A DNA stretch of 33,861 bases from Plantago elongata (taxonomy: Eukaryota; Streptophyta; Magnoliopsida; Lamiales; Plantaginaceae): the NCBI GenBank assembly GCA_036897095.1, contig JAYMSP010001287.1, forward strand, positions 1-33,861, in the 5' to 3' direction. Each line of letters begins with the position of its first letter. Positions within the stretch are counted from its first letter, which is position 1. Both the position numbers and the translations under genes were made by a program. This document shows, in pieces, positions 1-9,858 of the stretch. The notes under the pieces were generated by a model. That model had not been told where the DNA came from. It did no database searches and saw only the letters and a list, made by a program, of their open reading frames with translations.

Positions 1-223
1 TTCAAAATTTTGAAATTTTACAAGGATAGTATATACTCAGTAAATTCCGCTTACTATTCAGTTGTTGCCTTCATGTAGAAGAAATTGTTGGAGCAAAGAT
101 GGAATCAGTTCTTTTTGTTAAGCACAATATACATGTTTCTTTTTTGCTCAAATATGTATGAACCTGTTGGTGGTCAACCATTTATATGAGTATAAGGTTG
201 CATTAAAGGCTAATGTTGTGCAG

Positions 224-369
224 CTCTTCCATACAATGGTGGGGTGGGTAATGGTGGGGTGGGTGTGTGTGTGGAGGACAAGTACACAACGATTGGGGAC
301 TATCTGAGTTATGGAGGAAATACTTCATCTCAATTTCTCTCCGGCTTTAATAGAAGCAGCGGCAACTAG
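224..369 (+). CDS. Probable last exon of an unidentified gene (partial)
   Basis: A pyrimidine-poor but usable acceptor (TTGTGCAG, ending at 223) is followed by an open frame to a TAG at 367-369. The frame reads about 48 residues: a glycine/valine-rich stretch, then an end rich in Ser, Gly, Asn and Tyr (for example DYLSYGGNTSSQFLSGFNR). The composition looks like a natural protein C-terminus rather than random AT-rich sequence, which is why I list it. The GGTGGGGTGGGT repeats at about 238-272 are translated as Gly-Val repeats. I do not recognise the family. The upstream exons would lie left of the window or within 1-220, where I see no convincing exon. It could be chance. Confidence 0.33.
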
Positions 370-454
370 ATGGGCATTACATATTGGGTCTGGTTGCAAA
401 AACTTTTAATATACAGTTACTTACTTTTCACTTCATTTATTATAACAGTCTTTA

Positions 455-573
455 AACAATGAAATAATATTAGAATTAACTAAATAATTTTAAGAATTGT
501 CGCACACTAACAACCTTTAACAATGAAATAATATTAGAATTAACTAAATAATTTTAAGAACTGTCGCACACTA
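455..573 (+). repeat. 64-bp tandem duplication, two copies
   Basis: The block beginning AACAATGAAATAATATTAGA at 455 recurs at 519. It runs on through the same AACTAAATAATTTTAAGAA and GTCGCACACTA segments and differs at one visible base (AATTGT versus AACTGT). The period is 64 bp. High identity in a non-coding context indicates a recent local duplication. Confidence 0.85.
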
Positions 574-799
574 TTTATAATAATCTTAAACCTTTAAAAG
601 TTTAACTTTATTTTAAATACAATTTTTAACGATCTTGTTGTCCAACTTTTACATTATTCTCTTCATTTTTATTTGAAAATCACTTATAATAATTTTATAT
701 TATCCACCAACAATTCAATTATCCACTAATTAACAAGCTTTAGATTTATTTCTTACCAACATCGTACACCACCACGGGTATCTTCATGGGACAAGAAGG

Positions 800-910
800 T
801 GGGGTCAGCTACGATTTTTTTTAAACGATTAAAGTGTGACTCGAATCATCGACCTATTAACTGAAGGTGAATCGTTTTATCAATTGAGTTGCACTTCATT
901 GTCTTAACGA
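800..910 (-). mobile_element. tRNA-derived SINE-like element (minus strand)
   Basis: On the minus strand a box-A-like segment (CAACTCAATTGATAAAACG, near 875-893) is followed about 30 nt later by a box-B-like segment (GATGATTCGAGTCACAC, 833-849), the internal RNA polymerase III promoter arrangement of tRNA genes. It does not fold into a proper tRNA: there is no clear acceptor stem or CCA-side pairing. A run of A follows on the same strand (plus-strand T run near 814-822). These features fit an old SINE head rather than a functional tRNA gene. Confidence 0.45.
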
Positions 911-1754
911 CATTTAAAAAGAATAAAAGTATTTAAAGGAATAAGAATAAAAATCTTTGTGGATGATAGCCAATTGAACCAAGTACCTCTCTTGTGGGTT
1001 TTTTCCACCATGTTCTCGACCATCTCAAGTTTAATTTTTGTTTTAGGTCCCGCAACGAACTTCTTATATTTATATGTTATATCAGCAAGGGCGATAAATA
1101 CTTGTACAACGTAACTGGCTATTAACTATTGAGTCACTATCACCACACTCAATCCCACCAAGAAATTTAGAAATTGTCCAATATGATTCTAAATCTGATT
1201 AGAGATTGGCATATGTCCTATATTATATATTGTTCCTTCCTCTGTGCATTAATGTCTTATTCAAACTACTAGAAATAATATATCGCGCTAAATACAGTAA
1301 TTATAAATACAAATCTATTGAATTTATATCACATACAAACTCACATACTCTATAATTCAAGAAACATTTGTGTATTAGATGAGTAAATGTAAAAAAAATC
1401 TACACATTTGTGTCCACAAGTTAATTTAGAAAGTATCGAAATTTTAACTGCTACCAACCCATAAGTGAAAGAGTATTTTCAATTTATTTTGAATAGGTTG
1501 GCTTTGACCAACTCAAAATGAATAATTTGTATGTAAATGTATACATTTTACTACTTCTTTGGTGTAAGGTGACTTTATCATTTAGTAGTTTAAGGAGTTA
1601 TACGACATAGTTATAATCGTAAATATATAATATTTTAAAAAGAACAACGGAATACAAATGCTTAAGTGCAAATATCATAGGCATGAATGTCTTAAGTTTT
1701 GTTAATAGATACAAGACACATAAAATAATAGGATAATCTATGTTTAGTGATGGT

Positions 1755-1900
1755 TAGGGAGGTGTTCTCTCCAACTGAAATCAGTTCAGTCCAGTTTAAT
1801 CTAGTTCAGTTCAACTCGACTTAGTTATAATTTATATCTTATTACTTTAATTCAGTTCAGTCCAGTTTAATTCAGTTCAGTTTATTTAAATTAAAAATAC
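1755..1900 (+). mobile_element. Dispersed repeat family R2, copy 1
   Basis: Begins near GTGTTCTCTCCAACTGAAAT (1762) and contains repeated TTCAGTTCAGTCCAGTT-type units around a core GTTCAACTCGACTTAG plus TATAATTTATA. The same order of blocks occurs at 16581-16715 and, inverted, at 4497-4612. The length and AT-rich, non-coding content suggest a non-autonomous DNA element (MITE). I could not define terminal inverted repeats or a target-site duplication. Confidence 0.55.
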
Positions 1901-2172
1901 ACCGTCTAATTCTTATATATTCAAAATTAAAAATAAATATACTGAAATTAAGTTGATATGTGCCAATAAATACAATCTAATGAGAGAAGAAGATGGTTAA
2001 TAGTAGCGGGGAGAGGATCTATACCCGTGCGTGGATTGCCGATTTTAGATTGTATATATGTCCTGGATTCCTGGTCATTAACTTCCATGGGTGGGCACGT
2101 GGGGTAATATATGTCCTGGTCATTAAGTTTATATTTTCGTGCCATTTTTGGCAAACATCTAATTAAAAATAT

Positions 2173-2330
2173 AGACCGATTGGTATAGAATTTAAATGGT
2201 CATTTGAATAGATTTTGGTGAAATTATATCTGAAAAGGAATTGAAATGACAGTATTTAAAGTGTATTTTAGGCCAAATCAATATTCATCGAGCTAAATGG
2301 ACCGATTACAATCCCTGACCAAACAACCCT
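2173..2330 (+). mobile_element. MITE family R1, copy 1 (Tourist-like candidate)
   Basis: About 158 bp from GACCGATTGGTATAG to the inverted-like end CCAAACAACCC. The core includes AAAGTGTATTTTAGGCCAAA then TCAATATTCATCGAG, shared with copies at 6834-6977 and 14383-14528. The ends resemble the GGGGCTGTTTGG-type termini of Tourist/PIF-Harbinger MITEs. The superfamily assignment is inference. No coding capacity. Confidence 0.55.
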
Positions 2331-3764
2331 CATATAATTTTTAAAACACACACACACTCACTCTTAAACTAATCAAAAACTTAATTTCAATTATTAGTCT
2401 CAAATAGGTTTTTAATTTTTCCACAAAATGCTAAACCTCATTATCACCACAAACCATATGAAATTTATTCCTGTTTGTTCCATATTCTTCTCAACATGTC
2501 AACACATTAAATTTAATAAATTAATTTATATAATCACACTCTAATTCAATATTTTTATCAATATTTTTATCATTACAAATGATGAAGTCATCACGGAATT
2601 TGATCAAATTTAATAAGTAAATTTTATTTTTTAATTATTTATTTAGTGTATAATTGTTTATGAAGACGCTGGTATCGCAGATTAAGGAATACTAATATCT
2701 AATTAAATATACAATTTTAATCCGGTGTACTTCCTAATTTCAAACTTTAACATGTAATCAATTCCACCTTCCAAATCCACTCCTCCTTTTATATTATGGC
2801 CTCACTCACTCATATATCCTAAATACAAATTTTTAACTTTGACTCTAAATCAATCTCATCTCAATTTCAATTTTAAACTTTAAGTATTAATGAAAAATTA
2901 CACCTCAAGACGATATTACTGATATTACCAGAACTCTAGTCCAGAGTTACTAAATTACATATTATGTCCGTGTTATTATATTCGCCACTCCTACGTTTAA
3001 ATTCTAAGTCCACGGTGTTGGTGTGGAAGCCACTGAATAATAACATGATGGTAAAAGTTTAAGATTTTGATGAATCTGAAGGAGTATTTTTCATCCATAA
3101 ATATTATAAAAGCTTAATTTTAATTACGGTATAATAGTGTCTTAGAACGGTACACACTGATTGAGTGTTTGGCCAAGCATTCCAATTGAGTTTCTTAAAC
3201 TCAAGAGGAATTTTACATCCTGTTTTGGTTTTGCCCTTAACTTGATACTATGCTACTTGAAATAGTAAAAAGTAATTCACCAACAAATCAATATCCTGAA
3301 AAAATTTATAAATATTGTAATTTAATATTTAATACAAAACTCAACTATAATTTATTTATTATTTAACAATTATAAATTCAATTCAAATTCAATTAAAAGT
3401 ATAGAAGCACGTGTCTCTCTCTTTTTCAAAATATCATTTGCCTTTTCTCTTTTTTCTTTTTTTTAACTTGTGCACACGTCTTACTTTTGTGCTTACTTTA
3501 TTATATCGGCTGTTTTCTCATTTGTGGTTTTTGGTGTTCTGGGTCCCTAGTCACTACTCCAAATCTCCATGAAACATTATAGTAGTATTACTTAATTAAA
3601 CTGGACACTCGACTCGTAATTAGTGATTATCTTTATTTGCAAATATAATACTACGACTCGTGGCTTGAATTAATTACTTATTCATAATCAATTCATGGCA
3701 CAATTTATTTATTTAGATTACATGACGTAGTAAAATTGGCATCAGATAAATGAATTTGCGAATG

Positions 3765-3830
3765 AAGAGAATCAAACCTAATTCTTGTGTAAATTGGTGT
3801 TGCAGTCCACTTCGCCACCTCAATTTCTTA
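3765..3830 (-). mobile_element. tRNA-derived SINE-like head (minus strand)
   Basis: The minus strand reads a box-A-like AGGTGGCGAAGTGG (3807-3820), then about 30 nt later a box-B-like TAGGTTTGATTCTC (3767-3780). The spacing and both boxes match tRNA-type internal promoters, but the flanks do not pair as an acceptor stem. Probably an old, truncated SINE. A different tRNA ancestor from the other two SINE-like elements seems likely from the box sequences. Confidence 0.4.
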
Positions 3831-4099
3831 AAAGGTATAACATTGATTCGGTTCAATAGAAGACCAATTGTACAATTTGGTGTATAAACTATATAAGTTG
3901 TTATAGAGGAGATTTATCAAATTAGCAAACACACGTAACGTTAATCGAACTCTGAAATTGTAAACAATAGAGTGACTAGGGAGTAGGGACTCGATGTAGC
4001 ATTTTTGTTACACAATCAAAGTTATGCCTAGATCATGTAAGGATTACCTTCCGACGACAAAAAAAACAATAACTAAAAAATAAATGACATAATCTAACT

Positions 4100-4255
4100 A
4101 GGTACCAACAGTTGTTAGCTCAAGTGGTAAGTTACTCGAGTTCACTTAAGTAAGATTGTGGGTTCGAGCCTTGTGAATGTAAAAAATACCATTGGAAGAG
4201 TAACCCCTTAAAAAGGATCCGATGGTACTCAACTAAATTAGTCATATATATATAA
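4100..4255 (+). mobile_element. tRNA-derived SINE-like element (plus strand)
   Basis: Box A (TTAGCTCAAGTGGTAAG, 4115-4131) and box B (GGTTCGAGCC, 4161-4170) are near-consensus and correctly spaced. The tail has the pattern ACCCCTTAAAAAGGATCC followed by CGATGGTACTCAACTAAATT, then a TA-rich end, which resembles known plant SINE bodies. The anticodon arm is not convincing, so a real tRNA gene is unlikely. This is the clearest of the three SINE candidates. Confidence 0.6.
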
Positions 4256-4412
4256 GAGGATACTTGTGAGAAATAAAAAAGAAAATAAAAGTATAGATAT
4301 GTAAGTTTAAAGACAAATATAGAACAGGACAAGTCTCCAGCGGGAGGCCTCATGATCACATTCAATTCAAATTATGAGTACATCAACACATCAATAATTT
4401 GCACATTCTAGT

Positions 4413-4490
4413 TTTTGCAATGCCACATTCTACATCGCCACTGAAGAAAATTTTGCAATGCCACATTCTACATGGCCACTCAAGAGCTAT
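4413..4490 (+). repeat. 38-bp tandem duplication, two copies
   Basis: TTTTGCAATGCCACATTCTA followed by CAT(C/G)GCCACT occurs at 4413 and again at 4451, a period of 38 bp with one substitution in the shared part. Non-coding. Confidence 0.8.
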
Positions 4491-4496
4491 ATCACT

Positions 4497-4612
4497 AAAT
4501 TTAATTGAACTGAATTGAAATAAGATATGAATTATAATTAAGTTGAGGTAAATTGAATTTAAATGAACTAAATTTAACTGAACTCAAGTTACTTTAAGTT
4601 AAAGAGAACATA
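4497..4612 (-). mobile_element. Dispersed repeat family R2, copy 2 (inverted)
   Basis: Read on the minus strand this gives a TGTTCTCT start (near 4610), TTCAGTT-type units, a TCAACTTAATTATAATTCATA core and further AATTCAGTTCAATT units, matching the block order of copies 1 and 3. Boundaries are approximate. Confidence 0.5.
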
Positions 4613-4717
4613 TCCTTCATCTTTTTAACTTTCTCATATTGGTTAACAGAACAATAACCCCTCATCGAAATTCTAAATGATCTACTATTCTATATTTAAG
4701 GCATGATAATTTTATGA

Positions 4718-4878
4718 GGGCTCAAATTTTAACAATATATTAGGGAGTCCTAAATTATATTGTGGAACACCGCTTAAATAGGATCCCTTAAATTTTAATT
4801 TTTTAGCCTACAATTCATTTACTTTGATCCCAAATAAAATAATAAGATTTATTATGAGTTTCCTACAACTAGTGCTCT
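4718..4878 (+). repeat. Direct repeat D1, copy 1 (about 160 bp)
   Basis: Shares with 5035-5199 the ordered blocks TTAGGGAGTCC, CGCTTAAATAGGATCC, TTTTAGCCTACAATT, a TAAGAT(T/C)(T/C)ATTATGA segment and TTCCTACAACTAGTGCTCT. The two copies are about 320 bp apart and clearly diverged. They could be remnants of a duplicated element or the ends of an inserted sequence. Confidence 0.65.
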
Positions 4879-5034
4879 TATAATTTTTCAATATCACCTC
4901 GAAATAATGTACTATCCTAATTATAATCCTACGTACTTATATTTTCTGCAAAACTTCGGGTGAACTATTTCTATTACAAAAGTATAAACCAAACTAATGG
5001 GCCCCAATAATTCTCCTTCAGAATAATTTGAGCA

Positions 5035-5199
5035 GGGCTTGAATTTGGACAATATGTTAGGGAGTCCATAATAATTTTGTGGGTCATCGCTTAAATAGGA
5101 TCCGGATCCCTGAAGTTTTGATGTTTTAGCCTACAATTAGTTGTTTTATCCTAAATATAACAATAAGATCCATTATGAAATTCCTACAACTAGTGCTCT
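5035..5199 (+). repeat. Direct repeat D1, copy 2
   Basis: Partner of 4718-4878. This copy has an extra local GGATCC duplication (GGATCCGGATCC near 5099-5110). It is directly followed by the start of a candidate transposon (AAGGGGATGTTTGGTAGC), so that element may have inserted at the edge of this repeat. Confidence 0.65.
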
Positions 5200-5868
5200 A
5201 AGGGGATGTTTGGTAGCTAAATAAGCCATGTTTTAAGTGTTTTTGGAGTTCACAATGACACGTTTGGTGGCGTCTTAACGAGTCGGACTACGTAACACTG
5301 CCCGGTGAATTAAAATTAGGGCAGGACAAATACTTAGTCCGGAATTCGCCACATGGAATTAAGCCAACAAAACTAGGCTTAACTTGACATGCTCCTGGGC
5401 TGGTCTTTACTAGGCCAACATTTTAATTCATCATCCACGTTGGAAGTCAGCAGCTTTTGTTGATTTTTTGCCCAATCAATTTCTTGCATAGACAAATGTA
5501 CCCCTACAGTATTTGACAAACGGACATACTGAAGTAATACACAAAATAACATATGTAGGTCCAGTTGGACAAACATTCCATATGGCCAACTTCGTTTGGG
5601 CCAATTTTGTACAACCAACCAAAACGGAATGGACTACAAATGAACTTGTCCTTGATCCATCAACCAATTGGCTGGAAATTATTGTCCAATTCAAATGTAC
5701 AATGGGTACTTTAGGCAAACTACAAGAAGAAGAATGCATGGCTAACTTACATACGAACTCAAAATTTGATGGATTGCTACCAAACAAGTGTTCAAAACAA
5801 AATGGATTATTTACTACTACCATGGGATAAATTAGTCCACCACAAAATAAAGTGTACCAAACACAAGA
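5200..5868. mobile_element. Candidate non-autonomous DNA transposon with TGTTTGGTA ends
   Basis: The left end reads GGGGATGTTTGGTAGC. The right end carries GTACCAAACAC (near 5855-5865), and a further inverted match, GCTACCAAACA, lies at 5775-5785. Such TGTTTGGTA termini are common in plant hAT- and Harbinger-type non-autonomous elements. The interior is less AT-rich than its surroundings and has open frames on both strands (about 105 and 115 codons) that resemble nothing I know. I cannot see a clear target-site duplication. Confidence 0.35.
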
Positions 5869-6833
5869 ATTCGAAATGTCAAAATCGATAGAATTACGAA
5901 ATTTCGAGAAAAGATGAATTCACATAGCCGTCATTTTTTAATGACCGATTCCCTATCAAACGGCTCATAAGGCTTATCCTTAAACCAACTGTCCGAGACG
6001 GGTTTATTGTGTAACCAAGGACAAGAAGGATGTTTCTTAGAATGTACACGTTATAAACTTTAGAGAGTTGAGGTATGAGTACAACATCCTTCAAGTAAGT
6101 CTTCCTTCCATATAGGTAGATACTTCGGTTAAGTAAGATCGAGAACTAGATTGGATCCCAAGTCGTTGAATTGTATCAACATCTTTGACCGATACCATAT
6201 CAAAAATAAAAGAAGTTTGGAAGTAAGGAACATCGACCAAGTAGCGTCGAGTATAGGAATAAGGTGTTCCACTCAAGACGGTTATCTTTATATAATATAA
6301 ACCTTATAAGTTTCTATTTACCCTCGTGATTTTCATTTTCAGTTTGAATAAATTAGAAAATTAATTTAAAAAAGGAAAAAAAAAAAAAACCCTTATAAGC
6401 CTCGGGAACAAGATCATGAGCATGGATGGAAATAACGGTGGTCGAGTAGACGACTAAGGAACTAGCATAGTACGAGAGAGGCAAGTTAAAGTGTGCTCAA
6501 CTCACGCCACCTCTTGGACTTACATGCAATGCCTGATTGTACCAGTATTAAACTGCCATATTGCACCGTAATCCTCATAATTTATTTATGAATCACAAAC
6601 ATCACATATTATCTAAGAGCGCATCCACTTATACAAAATAATCATTTATTAATTTATATACGCATGCATGATATTACAAGTGGAATTAATCATAAAATTG
6701 TTAACAACTGATAAAATATCCAACTTATGTTCATAAAACAATATGTGTAACTACAGAAGTTTGCGGTACTTGCTCGTATAACTAATCCTCATTCACTCCA
6801 TTTATACATCCCAACAGTCGTCATGCTACTTAG

Positions 6834-6977
6834 TGGCTGTTTGGATGTACATTTGAGTGGGTATTTGGATGGATTTTTGTGAAAATTGTGTTTGGATGGA
6901 CATTTGAGTGGGGTATTTTAAATGTATTTTAGGTCAAATCACTGTTTATCGAGCCAAATCCCCATCCAAACACCCCA
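6834..6977 (+). mobile_element. MITE family R1, copy 2, just upstream of the AP-3 beta relic
   Basis: About 144 bp with inverted-repeat ends: GGCTGTTTGGATG at the left and CATCCAAACACCCC at the right. The interior repeats TTTGGATGGA and TTTGAGTGGG and has the family core TGTATTTTAGGTCAAATCA followed by TTTATCGAGCCAAAT. It sits about 200 bp before the AP-3 beta ATG, within what would have been its promoter or 5' untranslated region. Confidence 0.65.
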
Positions 6978-9152
6978 TCAGTTCCTTGAGCAAGTTAATA
7001 AAACGTTGCACCATGAACTAGCTTGCCGAAAATCCATTCACCTTTCTAGTTCACCACAACAGTTAGATCCATTCATCGACACAAAAGTGATAAAACTTGA
7101 GAAACCCAACTCCACCGTAGCTCCGATCAAATTCTCGGCCATCATCATCAGAGTAAGCGATCAAAAACGAAACAGAAATGTTGACGCAGTTTGGCGCGAC
7201 GGCGGATTCACTGAGCAAGGCTTCAACAATGGTGTTCCGGACGGGTACCGACGCACAGCTCTACGACGATCCAGATGACGTCAGCATCGCGCCACTTCTC
7301 GACAGCAAGTTCGACTCCGAGAAATGCGAAGCTCTCAAGCGTCTTCTCGCTCTCATTGCCCAGGGCATCGACGTCTCCAATCTCTTCCCTCATGTATGTA
7401 TGTTTGTGCTAATCGATCGATTTGAGCTAGATTATTGTGAGTTTCAACATTAGATGGATTTTTGATTGGTGATTTATTGTAGATTAGTGTAAATAGTATC
7501 ATTGGTTGGATTGGTAGGGCGATATTGATCACCCTGTCCTGTGCAGAGTAGGAATTTCGGTTTGCTATGTTGAAATGTTGATAATAGATATGATAGTAAT
7601 TTAGTTAGATGCCAATTTGAGATGATTCTCCGAGTTACATGGAATCTGTTTTGTTATGGACTGCAGGTGGTCAAGAATGTAGCATCACAGACACTGGAGG
7701 TTAAGAAGCTGGTTTATCTGTACTTGCTGCATTATGCCGGCAAGTATGACATTATGAATGTTATCCATTTGAACTAGTTTCTTTTTCTGTTTCTCTAGTA
7801 TATTAGAGATCCAGATCAAATGTTTGCTGCTGATACTGTTGCTGCAATCGGATTATGTGCAAAAAGACTTCCCAACATTTCGAACACATGCTTGGAAGGA
7901 TTATTGGTTTTGGTATCTGGTAATAGTTTTTTTCTTTATATATATTAATCTATGTTTCTCCCGTTCCATGTTCTTCTTCATCAATGCAAACATTTCTCTA
8001 ATGCAAAAATCTAATTTATCAGAGTCTTCGAGTAGGGATGATGCTTTATTGGGTCAAGAAGAAATTGTATTAGCTCAAGCTATTGAGTCTATCAAGTCAA
8101 TCATAACACAAGATCCTTCAACTCACGAAAAGTAAGATTATATCTATCTCCTTTCTTTATTTCCCGTATCATTATGATCAGCATGCTATCATATATGAGT
8201 AAATACATGTGTATCTCCCTGGGACTTGTTTATGCTTAATGACTAAATTTGGTAGGTATTTAGCTGATTTGTATATACAATAATATGAAATCAATGATGT
8301 CAAAAGAGAGAGTGGCAGAGGCAGACCCTAACTGCTAATTTCACCCTGGCTCTGTGAAGTTGGGGGAAGGAAGGTGCTCAGTGCGTTGTTGGCAGCCTTC
8401 CCAGTAAATTCCACAGAGAGGCTATTTTGAGACCTCAAATCTTTGTTGGTAACTGAAGTTACAATTTAAGGTTGCACAAAGTTTTGCCTCTAGAACATTA
8501 GAGAGAAAAAGTAGTACTTTAGGGGCTCAGCTGCTTAAATATGTGTTGGGAGAAACTTTGTATATTGGTAGCAAAGTATATCTGTTAACATAGTTGGGTG
8601 TTGATAAGTAAAGTCACAGAAAAAAATTGCATCTATCCCATGGATCAAGTGGGGCATTACTTTTTGTGTTAGCTGTTTCTTAGTTAATTACTTAAATCAT
8701 ATGACTGGCCGATTGTTGCATTTTGGTGTGGCATGCTAATGTGACATGCTGTGATGAGCACCATGTAATAATGTCATTTCTGTATATGCATGGCCATCAT
8801 CTAAATTTATAGCCTATGATATGCTGAAGGTGATCGTTCATCTGTTGCGAAGCTTGGACTCAATCTGCACACCTGCAGCACGTTCAGTAGTTGTATGGAT
8901 GATGGGTGAATACATCAATGTCAGGGTCGTCTTGGCAAAGATGTTGCCCATATTATTTAGTTATCTTGCTTCAAGATTTACTTTGGGGGTGGTGGAAACA
9001 AAGCTTCAGATCATTAATGCCTGTGTCAAGGTAGTTAATATAAGTGTTTTTAGATGTTTTTTATAAAGGCACAGTAGTTTTATTTGCTCCGAAGTATTTA
9101 TGTCATTGTTATTTCTTGCTTGGTATGAATTCTTAGAACAGTATTTATCGCA

Positions 9153-9303
9153 TGCTTGCGTGATCAAAGATCATGATCTGTTAGCAGTAGACTATGCATG
9201 CATGGAATAGTATGTGTAATTCTTGTTGGTGTGGATTCTTGGTGAGAGAATGTTCCTTACTGCTGTGCTTGTGTAGTCAAAGATCATGAACTGTTAGCAG
9301 TAT
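9153..9303 (+). repeat. Direct duplication of about 113 bp in an intron of the AP-3 beta relic
   Basis: TCAAAGATCATGA(T/A)CTGTTAGCAGTA occurs at about 9164 and again at about 9277, each preceded by a TGCTTG(C/T)GT segment. The offset is about 113 bp. The intervening parts are more diverged. Confidence 0.7.
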
Positions 9304-9780
9304 AGTACTCCTGTCAACCTTTAATGTGCTTTATTTCATATTCTTCTGCTGCAATCTGATTTCAGATATTTACAGGTCCTATTACGTGCACAAGTGGAAG
9401 ATTTGTTTGATTTGGGGAAAAATATAGACCATATACTCAAATTTGCCAAGTATGACCTGAACTATGATGTCTGTGACCGTGCTCCAATAGAACCATTCAG
9501 TTATCGGTTCTATCTTCCCGGTTCTCTTTCACAAATTGTCCTTCATGCAGCTCCAGGATATGAACCTCTTCGTGAACCCTGTAGTTTGATTATTGATGAG
9601 ACCAATTATTCCACTAACTGAGAGCACATAACAAATGAAATTGATGAGTCTGACAACACTACGTCAGGCTCTGTTGACGAAGAAGACACATCTGATTACA
9701 GTTCACAGGAATCTGTTACTAGTTCACAGAGTGAAGGAGGCACTGAGTATAGTGGATCTCCAATACAGGAGACTGCAGAA

Positions 9781-9858
9781 GCTGACCCCCTAGTACATCT
9801 TTCAGATGGTATTTCTGCAGCTGACCCCCTAGTACATCTTTCAGATGGTATTTTTATT
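9781..9858 (+). repeat. 39-bp in-frame tandem duplication (13 codons)
   Basis: GCTGACCCCCTAGTACATCT and the following 19 bases occur at 9781-9819 and again at 9820-9858. The unit encodes ADPLVHLSDGIS-type residues in the acidic hinge region of the AP-3 beta relic. A multiple of three keeps the downstream frame, but it lies beyond the TGA at 9619, so it is probably neutral. Confidence 0.85.

Larger units (their letters stand above)
370..6830. other. Gene-poor, repeat-rich intergenic region
   Basis: About 6.4 kb with no supportable gene. It is AT-rich and stop-rich in all frames. The longest open frames (both strands near 5476-5830, and minus-strand frames near 5894-6276) overlap each other and resemble no family I recognise. 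It holds the SINE-like elements, dispersed repeats and local duplications listed separately. The stretch 5890-6300 is slightly less AT-rich and may be a degraded transposon, but I could not identify motifs. Confidence 0.6.

Noticed and set aside
4100-4180. A tRNA gene on the plus strand
   Set aside because: Boxes A and B are good, but the acceptor and anticodon stems do not pair, and the tail matches plant SINE bodies instead.
5476-5830. Overlapping open frames of 115 (-) and 105 (+) codons as genes
   Set aside because: They cover each other, resemble no protein family I know, lack neighbouring exons and sit inside a transposon candidate.
5894-6276. Minus-strand frames as a retrotransposon or organelle-derived coding region
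   Set aside because: I looked for reverse transcriptase, integrase and plastid or mitochondrial protein motifs and saw none.
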